DNA from: CAUTVF01 sp963541805
GTDB taxonomy: Bacteria > Pseudomonadota > Alphaproteobacteria > Rs-D84 > CASDRH01
Reading direction: 5' to 3'
DNA length: 12,602 bases
NCBI GenBank assembly: GCA_963541805.1
Contig: CAUTVF010000026.1
Coordinates: 1 to 12,602, forward strand
Under the pieces are notes generated by a model that saw only the letters and a list, made by a program, of their open reading frames with translations, searched no databases and had not been told where the DNA came from. Made by a program: the position numbers and the translations under genes. Shown here one piece after another: positions 7,191 to 12,602 of this stretch; positions within the stretch are counted from its first letter, which is position 1, and every line of letters starts with the position of its first letter.

Positions 7191-7563
7191 CTTTAAAAAT
7201 TAAAAAACTTTTGATTTTTATATAAATAATTGATTACTTCCTGAAAATTATAAATATTATGTGATTTCTGAGAGAGAATGAAACAAAACTGGTAGTCTTT
7301 CAAAGACAAGAAATTTCACCGTATTTCGATACTGAAAACATAAATGTTTTTACAATATAATTGACCGTCTACTTGCCCGCTTGAGTTTGCGTTTGGAAAA
7401 TTTAAAGTGTCGTGCATCGTGTGTAAATATTTTGAACGTGCAGAATCCTTATGTTTCACATGAAACATTATTAATTTACATTGTTTAATTTTTGATTTTT
7501 ATATATTGAAAAGCAAAGATTTTATTATAGTATGTAACATCATAATTTGAAAAAGGATTTAAT
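7191..7563. other. 373-base noncoding stretch with a GC-rich core before dnaQ
   Basis: No reading frame is credible. The first 70 bases and last 100 are very A/T-rich, but 7361-7420 is about 45% G+C by hand count, far above nearby noncoding DNA. Small hairpins are visible: GTCTTT-C-AAAGAC (7295-7307), GTAT-TTCG-ATAC (7321-7332) and AAAACAT-AA-ATGTTTT (7335-7350). GATTTCTG (7263-7270) can pair with CAGAATC (7441-7447) with one bulge, closing a domain of about 185 bases. A structured small RNA would explain this, but I see no signature of RNase P RNA, SRP RNA or tmRNA. The stretch also contains a parS-like site and ends with the dnaQ ribosome binding site AAGGA (7553-7557). Confidence 0.5.
7452..7467. 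promoter_or_regulatory. parS: parS-like ParB-binding site (copy 2)
   Basis: This repeats exactly the 16-mer TGTTTCACATGAAACA found at 4602. Identity extends one base 5' (ATGTTTCACATGAAACA). It lies 2.85 kb from copy 1, in noncoding DNA 96 bases upstream of dnaQ. Exact duplication of a parS-like palindrome near parAB is strong evidence that it is a genuine ParB site. Confidence 0.88.
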
Positions 7564-8274
7564 ATGAGAGAGCTGGTTTTTGATACAGAGACAACGGGTT
7601 TCTATGCTGACAATGGAGATCGAATGATCGAAATAGGAATCGTTGAAATTGTTAACCGAAGAATGACAGGAAATAATTTGCATATGTATTTTAATCCGGA
7701 AAAAGAGGTTTCAAAAGAAGCTATAGCTGTACACAAATTAACAAATGAATTTTTATCAGATAAACCAAAGTTTAGCGATAAGGCTAAAGAAATTTTTGAT
7801 TATATTGGTAGTGATTCAAATTTAATTGCTCACAATGCTTCATTTGATATGTCATTTTTAAACATGGAGCTAGTAAAAGCAGGTTTCCCAGCAATAGATA
7901 AAGATCGTTTTATTGATACTTTAATTTTATCTAGAAGAAAATATCCACAATATAATAAACATAGTTTGGATGCAATTTGTAATAGGTTGGATATATCACT
8001 AACTGAACGTGAAAAAAATGGACATGGAGCTTTACTTGATGCTTTGCTTCTGGTTAAAGTTTATTTTGATTTAACAGATAAAAAAGAGTTAGATTTAAAT
8101 GATTTTGATTTGAAAATAAAACAGGGTGTCCGATTGGATTTATTAAAAATATATGAAAATAAACCTATAAAAAATTGTCGTGTTGTATCTCCAAAAGATC
8201 ATGAATTGGCAGATCATGAAAAATTGATTTCTATAATTAATAATGCTGTTTGGAAAAAGGGTGGTGAAGTATAA
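7564..8274 (+). CDS. dnaQ: DNA polymerase III epsilon subunit (3'-5' proofreading exonuclease)
   Basis: Removes misincorporated bases during replication as part of the Pol III core with the alpha subunit. The 236-aa protein carries a complete DEDDh active site: D7 and E9 in FDTETTG, D95 in HNASFDMSFLN, and H154 and D159 in HGALLDA. After the exonuclease domain (to about 170) a linker leads to a C-terminal segment (about 204-230, CRVVSPKDHELADHEK then a final W230). It matches the E. coli epsilon tail (RVV...HE...W) that binds the polymerase alpha subunit. This supports a true replicative epsilon rather than a stand-alone DnaQ-like exonuclease. AAGGA lies 6 bases before the ATG. It is the first gene of the dnaQ-xseB-mutS-truB-rpsO block and overlaps the next start by one base (TAATG). 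A parS-like site lies upstream. Confidence 0.96.
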   Translation: MRELVFDTETTGFYADNGDRMIEIGIVEIVNRRMTGNNLHMYFNPEKEVSKEAIAVHKLTNEFLSDKPKFSDKAKEIFDYIGSDSNLIAHNASFDMSFLNMELVKAGFPAIDKDRFIDTLILSRRKYPQYNKHSLDAICNRLDISLTEREKNGHGALLDALLLVKVYFDLTDKKELDLNDFDLKIKQGVRLDLLKIYENKPIKNCRVVSPKDHELADHEKLISIINNAVWKKGGEV

Positions 8275-8525
8275 TGTGTGATTTGAAAGAATTAACAAAA
8301 GATAAAATAAAATCTTTATCATTTGAACAGGCTTTAGCTTTGTTAGATAAAATAATACAAGCTCAATCAAATGGTAATATTCCCTTAGAAGATTCAATTA
8401 AAATGTATGAATTGGGAATTGAATTAAAAACGGTTTGTGAGTCACATTTGAATAATGCAAAAATGAGGGTTGAAAAGCTATCATTTTTGAACGATGGTAG
8501 TATAAAAAGAGAAGAATTTAAATAG
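8274..8525 (+). CDS. xseB: Exodeoxyribonuclease VII small subunit
   Basis: Small subunit of exonuclease VII, which degrades single-stranded DNA to oligonucleotides together with the large XseA subunit (not in this window). The 83-aa length fits the family. The diagnostic helical hairpin is clear: SFEQALALLDKIIQ (16-29), then the acidic turn IPLEDSIKMYELG and ESHLNNAKMRVEKL. Its start codon shares one base with the dnaQ stop, and mutS begins 1 base after its stop. Translational coupling in one mRNA is therefore likely. The placement beside dnaQ and mutS gives three DNA-repair or replication-fidelity genes in a row. Confidence 0.94.
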   Translation: MCDLKELTKDKIKSLSFEQALALLDKIIQAQSNGNIPLEDSIKMYELGIELKTVCESHLNNAKMRVEKLSFLNDGSIKREEFK

Positions 8526-8526
8526 T

Positions 8527-11214
8527 ATGAATAAATCGTCTGAAGTATCGTTAACTCCATTAATGGAGCAATATTTTGCAGTAAAGAATTCTTATAAAGA
8601 TTGTCTTTTATTCTTTAGACTTGGTGATTTTTATGAATTGTTTTTTGAAGATGCAGAAAAAGCATCGAAAGAATTAAATATTGTCCTTACAAAGCGCGGA
8701 AAAAAATCAAATGGTGATGATATTCCAATGTGTGGAATTCCTTATCATGCATCAGAATCTTATATTGGTAAATTAGTAAAATCCGGGTTTAAAATTGCAA
8801 TTTGTGAACAAATTGAAAGTCCGCTTGATGCAAAAAAACGAGGAAATAATGCAATTGTTAAGCGTGATGTTATCAGAATTGTAACACCTGGAACTTTAAC
8901 AGAGGACAGTTTTTTACAAACAGATGAAAATAACTATTTGTTATCTGTTTACAAGAATTTAGATTTGCTTAACAGTAATTGGATTGTATCTTGGGTCGAT
9001 ATTTCGACATCGGAATTTTATGTGCGAGATTTTGATAACACAATTAATTTTGAATCTTTTGTTAATCAATTAAATCCATCTGAAATTATTGTATCAGATG
9101 ATTTATTTATAAATAAATCTTTTTTAAATATTAAAAATAATTTTCTTAAAAAAATTACTCCTCGGCCTTCGTTTGTTTATCAATTTGATTTAAATACAAA
9201 ACAATATATATCAAGCTTTCTAAAGATAAATGATTTAAATTCTTTATTTGATTATTCTAATGATGAGTTGATTTGTATAAAATCATTAATAGATTACATC
9301 AAACTTACCAATAAATGTGATACAATTGTTTTTAAAAGTCTTCAAAAAGAAAGTTCAAATGAAGAACTTTTTATGGATGAATTTACATTTAAAAGTTTGG
9401 AAATAATATCTCCTTTTAATGTTAATAATGATTGGGCGAAACATTATACGATTTTTGATGTTGTAAAAGAAACTTGTTCAAATGTTGGAACGCGTTTGTT
9501 AAAAAATATGATAATGCGCCCGGTCACAAATATAGAAATAATTAATAATCGATTGGATGCAATTGAATTTTTTATAAAAAATCAAAATATAATTTCTGAT
9601 TTAAGAATGTTATTAAAAGGAATTCCCGATATTCAAAGAATTTTATCAAGAATTTCTTTTAATCGGTCTGGTCCACGTGATTTATATTTAGTATTGAATT
9701 ACATAAATATTTTACCCAAAATTAAATCTGTTTTATCAAATGTGATATCAGATACAAATGTATGTAATATTATTTCTTCTATAATAGGTAGAATAGATAC
9801 AGAAAAGTATAATTTTGTTGAAAATGAATTAAGTAAATCTTTAAAATCTTCGAATTTACCTATTTTAGCAAGGGATGGGGGATTTATTAAATCTGGATAT
9901 GATTTAACGCTTGATGAATATAATTTATTGGTTTCTGATGTTTCTAATGTAATTTTGTCATTGCAATCAGAATATGCAAAAGAATTAAATACATCAAAAT
10001 TAAAGATCAAACATAATAATATATTGGGATATTTTATTGAATTGCCACTTAAATCCGGTGATATTATCACAATTGATAAAACTAAATTTATTCACAGACA
10101 AACAACTACAAATGTTATTCGGTATACTACACTTAAATTATCAGAGTTGGACAGTAAAATATTAAATGCCCAAGATAAATGTAAATCAATAGAGTTAGAA
10201 ATATTTAATAAATTATGTAATTTAATATTATCTGTTTCAGATGATTTAATTAATAGTGCAAATGCTATTGCTAATTTAGATGTTTTTTCTTCATTTGCAA
10301 TGCTTTCTGTTCGTGAAAATTATGTACGGCCAATAATTGATAATTCACTTGCTTTTGAAATTATCGGGGGAAGACATCCAGTTGTTGAAAAAAATATGAA
10401 ATTAAAAAAATTTGCATCTTTTATTGATAATGACTGTATATTAGAAAATGATAATAATGGGAATTCTTCCCTTTGGCTAGTAACCGGGCCAAATATGGCC
10501 GGCAAATCAACATTTTTACGACAAAATGCAATTATTGCAATGCTGGCACATTCTGGTTTCTATGTACCTGCAACATCGGCACATATCGGTGTAATTGATA
10601 AATTATTTAGTCGAGTTGGGGCATCAGATAGTTTAGCAACCGGCCAATCAACATTTATGATTGAGATGGTTGAAACGGCCAGTATTTTGAATAAAGCAAC
10701 ACAAAAATCTTTTGTAATCTTGGATGAAATTGGAAGGGGTACTTCAACATTTGATGGTATGTCAATTGCATATGGGGTTGTTGAATATTTATGTGAAAAA
10801 ATTAAATGTAGAGGATTGTTTGCAACGCATTATCATGAATTAACAACGATTTCTAGAACATATAAAAATATTACTTGTCATTCTATGCAGGTTAAAGAGT
10901 GGAGCGATGAAATTGTATTCCTATATAAAATCGCACTTGGAGTTGCAAAAAGATCTTATGGAATTGCCGTTGCTAAATTGGCAGGTATTCCAAAGGAGGT
11001 TATAGAAAAAGCAAAATTAATATTATCCAATTTAGAACAAAGTAATTATCAAAGTGATAATGATTTATTTAATAATATAGAAAATAATAACTGTGTCGAT
11101 TATAAAGAAGATTATCAAAATTTGATTAGAATATTGAATGATATAAATCCAGATTTAATAACGCCAAAGGAAGCTTTAGAAAAGCTTTATAGTATAAAAA
11201 ATCTATTAAAATGA
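8527..11214 (+). CDS. mutS: DNA mismatch repair protein MutS
   Basis: Recognises mismatches and small loops and starts methyl-independent or MutL-dependent repair using ATP. The 895-aa protein is full length for MutS1. The N-terminal mismatch-binding domain holds the Phe-x-Glu motif as F35-Y36-E37 in RLGDFYELF, which separates MutS1 from MutS2. The connector, lever and clamp domains follow (about 130-600). The ATPase carries Walker A GPNMAGKST (654-662), Walker B VILDE (D733, E734) followed by IGRGTSTFDG, and the ATHYHE box (766-771). The C-terminus ends with the usual INPDLITPKEALEKLYSIKNLL dimer segment. It sits 1 base after xseB and overlaps truB by four bases (ATGA), so translation is probably coupled. 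No broken motif or frameshift is seen. Confidence 0.98.
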   Translation: MNKSSEVSLTPLMEQYFAVKNSYKDCLLFFRLGDFYELFFEDAEKASKELNIVLTKRGKKSNGDDIPMCGIPYHASESYIGKLVKSGFKIAICEQIESPLDAKKRGNNAIVKRDVIRIVTPGTLTEDSFLQTDENNYLLSVYKNLDLLNSNWIVSWVDISTSEFYVRDFDNTINFESFVNQLNPSEIIVSDDLFINKSFLNIKNNFLKKITPRPSFVYQFDLNTKQYISSFLKINDLNSLFDYSNDELICIKSLIDYIKLTNKCDTIVFKSLQKESSNEELFMDEFTFKSLEIISPFNVNNDWAKHYTIFDVVKETCSNVGTRLLKNMIMRPVTNIEIINNRLDAIEFFIKNQNIISDLRMLLKGIPDIQRILSRISFNRSGPRDLYLVLNYINILPKIKSVLSNVISDTNVCNIISSIIGRIDTEKYNFVENELSKSLKSSNLPILARDGGFIKSGYDLTLDEYNLLVSDVSNVILSLQSEYAKELNTSKLKIKHNNILGYFIELPLKSGDIITIDKTKFIHRQTTTNVIRYTTLKLSELDSKILNAQDKCKSIELEIFNKLCNLILSVSDDLINSANAIANLDVFSSFAMLSVRENYVRPIIDNSLAFEIIGGRHPVVEKNMKLKKFASFIDNDCILENDNNGNSSLWLVTGPNMAGKSTFLRQNAIIAMLAHSGFYVPATSAHIGVIDKLFSRVGASDSLATGQSTFMIEMVETASILNKATQKSFVILDEIGRGTSTFDGMSIAYGVVEYLCEKIKCRGLFATHYHELTTISRTYKNITCHSMQVKEWSDEIVFLYKIALGVAKRSYGIAVAKLAGIPKEVIEKAKLILSNLEQSNYQSDNDLFNNIENNNCVDYKEDYQNLIRILNDINPDLITPKEALEKLYSIKNLLK

Positions 11215-12242
11215 TTGTTGATAATAAATTTTATCTAAAAAATGGTTGGATTAATTTATATAAGCCAAGTGGTGTTACATCATCGGAATGTACGTATAAA
11301 ATTAGAAAATTATTAACACAATCTTTAAAAAAAATTGGAATATTGCCGGAAAAAGATAAAATAAGTTGTGGCCATATGGGGACATTGGATCCGATGGCTG
11401 AAGGGGTTCTTCCAATTGCAATTGGTCTTGCATCTAAAACTATACCAATGCACACAAATAGACATAAAGAATATGATTTTACAATTTATTGGGGAATAAA
11501 AACGGATACTGATGATGCTTTTGGAAGTGTTCTTGATATTTGTGATAAAATACCATCAGATCCAGAAATTGAAAATGCTATTAAATATTTTATTGGTGAA
11601 ATTAAACAAATCCCAAGTTGTTTTAGTGCAATTCATATTAATGGAATACGGGCATATAAATTGGCTCGTATGGGACAATCATTTACAATGCCATCTAGAA
11701 AAGTATTTATATTTGATTTAGAACATCTTAAATCTTATAGGGTAGAGGGACAAAATAAATCAAAATGTTTTTCTGAGTTTAATGTTAAATGTTCAACTGG
11801 CACTTATGTTAGAACGCTTGCAAGTGATATATCAAATTATCTTAAAACTGTTGGACATTTAACAAAATTAAAACGTGTACAAAATGGTTCTTTTGATTTA
11901 GCTAATTCATTTGAATATCAAAAATTGCTTGATTTTTTTGAAGCTTTTTTGCATACTGATAATGACAAAGATTTAGATTCTTTTGTTTATGAAGATGTTC
12001 GTGTTTTAGATTTTTTAAAACCTATTGATTATAAACTGGACGGCATCCCGGTTATATTTATTGACGAAGATATATTAAATAAATTTATCAGTGGCTGTCC
12101 TGTTCAAGTTGATAATCCAGATGGTTTTTATAGGGTTTATCCGAATTCACGAATGTTAAATATTGGATTGATTGGTTTTGCTGAAGTAAAAGATTTCAAA
12201 ATGTATCCAAAAAAAGTATTTAATGTAATTAAGAAGGTTTAA
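11211..12242 (+). CDS. truB: tRNA pseudouridine-55 synthase TruB
   Basis: Converts U55 in the T loop of tRNAs to pseudouridine. The 343-aa chain shows GWINLYKPSGVTS (12-24), the catalytic block GHMGTLDPMAEGVLP with nucleophile D60, the IPSCFSAIHINGIRAYKLAR block, and CSTGTYVRTLASDI, all diagnostic. A C-terminal extension (about 250-343) carries a TruB_C/PUA-like ending. Two differences from E. coli TruB are visible. The loop between the KPSG motif and GHMGTLDP is about 13 residues longer. The basic residue normally just before the GH (K/R-x-GH) is replaced by S-C-GH. Its start lies inside the mutS stop (ATGA), and rpsO follows after one base. truB-rpsO is a classic pairing in bacteria. Confidence 0.97.
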   Translation: MIVDNKFYLKNGWINLYKPSGVTSSECTYKIRKLLTQSLKKIGILPEKDKISCGHMGTLDPMAEGVLPIAIGLASKTIPMHTNRHKEYDFTIYWGIKTDTDDAFGSVLDICDKIPSDPEIENAIKYFIGEIKQIPSCFSAIHINGIRAYKLARMGQSFTMPSRKVFIFDLEHLKSYRVEGQNKSKCFSEFNVKCSTGTYVRTLASDISNYLKTVGHLTKLKRVQNGSFDLANSFEYQKLLDFFEAFLHTDNDKDLDSFVYEDVRVLDFLKPIDYKLDGIPVIFIDEDILNKFISGCPVQVDNPDGFYRVYPNSRMLNIGLIGFAEVKDFKMYPKKVFNVIKKV

Positions 12243-12243
12243 A

Positions 12244-12513
12244 ATGAGTATTACAAAAGATAAAAAGCAAGAATTAATAAAAAATTTTCAAAATGGTGTT
12301 AAAGATAGTGGATCTTCAGAGGTCCAAATTGCAATTTTAACAGAAAGAATTAATAATTTAACCGAACATATGAAAGTAAATAAAAAAGATAACTCTGCAT
12401 CTCGTGGATTGTCTTTATTGGTTAATAGAAGAAAAAAATTACTTGCATATTTACAAGGTAGAAACGTTGAAAAATACCAGGCAATAATTAAAAAATTAAA
12501 TTTAAGAAAATAA
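12244..12513 (+). CDS. rpsO: 30S ribosomal protein S15
   Basis: Primary binder of the central domain of 16S rRNA that nucleates platform assembly. The 89-aa length is exact for the family. Visible: GSSEVQIAILTERINNLTEHM, LLVNRRKKLLAYL and the terminal VEKYQAIIKKLNLRK. The rRNA-contact loop, usually KKDHHSRRG, reads KKDNSASRG here. H42 and D49 (E. coli H41 and D48 without Met) are kept, but the contact serine S51 is replaced by Ala. AAGAAGG precedes the ATG by 6 bases, overlapping the end of truB. A tRNA gene starts 8 bases after the stop, leaving no room for an intrinsic terminator. Confidence 0.98.
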   Translation: MSITKDKKQELIKNFQNGVKDSGSSEVQIAILTERINNLTEHMKVNKKDNSASRGLSLLVNRRKKLLAYLQGRNVEKYQAIIKKLNLRK

Positions 12514-12521
12514 ATTGTTTC

Positions 12522-12598
12522 GGGGGTATAGCTCAGTTGGCTAGAGCGTTACGTTGACATCGTAGAGGTCACTGGTTCGAATCCAGTTACTCCCACCA
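12522..12598 (+). tRNA. tRNA-Val (anticodon GAC)
   Basis: The 77-base gene is complete: acceptor GGGGGTA with TACTCCC (one G-T pair), D arm GCTC/GAGC, anticodon stem TTACG/CGTAG with loop TTGACAT and anticodon GAC (12556-12558), T arm ACTGG/CCAGT around TTCGAAT, discriminator A and encoded CCA (12596-12598). GAC reads the GUC and GUU codons of valine. It starts 8 bases after the rpsO stop codon, so it is either processed from the rpsO message or has a promoter inside rpsO. Confidence 0.97.
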
Positions 12599-12602
12599 TT
12601 TT

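Noticed and set aside
7335..7350. AAAACAT/ATGTTTT hairpin followed by T as an intrinsic terminator for tRNA-Gln
   Set aside because: The stem is almost all A/T, the T-run is short, and it lies about 145 bases from the tRNA.
7191..7563. Replication origin with DnaA boxes
   Set aside because: I looked by eye for TTATCCACA and close variants on both strands here and in the other gaps and saw none. A parS site alone does not make an origin.
1..12602. CRISPR array, insertion sequence, prophage or toxin-antitoxin pair
   Set aside because: There are no regularly spaced repeats, transposase, integrase or phage genes, and no small gene pair. All recognised genes are core functions.

Overview
The window reads as chromosomal core DNA of an AT-rich bacterium, most likely an alphaproteobacterium with a small or host-adapted genome. 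This rests on the protein set and its sequence style: an alphaproteobacterial-type TPR protein with a 'DSLGWALY...HLGEAY' C-terminus, a chromosomal ParA/ParB pair with rsmG, DnaQ with the proteobacterial C-terminal tail, and tRNA genes with encoded CCA. Codon use is strongly A/T-ending. The genetic code looks standard (TGG for Trp, TAA/TAG stops). I cannot name a genus from sequence alone. No mobile element, CRISPR array or clearly foreign segment is visible.

Layout. Everything left of about 5.2 kb is on the minus strand: the N-terminal two thirds of methionyl-tRNA synthetase (cut by the window edge), an unrecognised lipoprotein with a charged low-complexity tail, a 650-base gene-free stretch, then parB, parA and rsmG. 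Everything right of 5.2 kb is on the plus strand: a TPR protein, tRNA-Gln(UUG), a 373-base gene-free stretch, then a compact block dnaQ-xseB-mutS-truB-rpsO in which neighbours overlap or sit 1 base apart, and tRNA-Val(GAC) 8 bases after rpsO.

How the parts fit. ParA and ParB segregate the chromosome by acting on parS. Two identical parS-like sites (each one central base from the bacterial consensus) are present, one between parA and rsmG and one in front of dnaQ. Together with the outward-pointing gene arrangement and rsmG beside parAB, this suggests the window lies in the replication-origin domain, although I found no DnaA boxes. The dnaQ-to-rpsO block joins replication proofreading, mismatch repair and an exonuclease subunit with tRNA pseudouridylation and a ribosomal protein.

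The most open questions are the noncoding stretch before dnaQ, which has a local GC bump unlike its surroundings; the repeat-bearing gap after parB; and the lipoprotein. I see no wholly new system.
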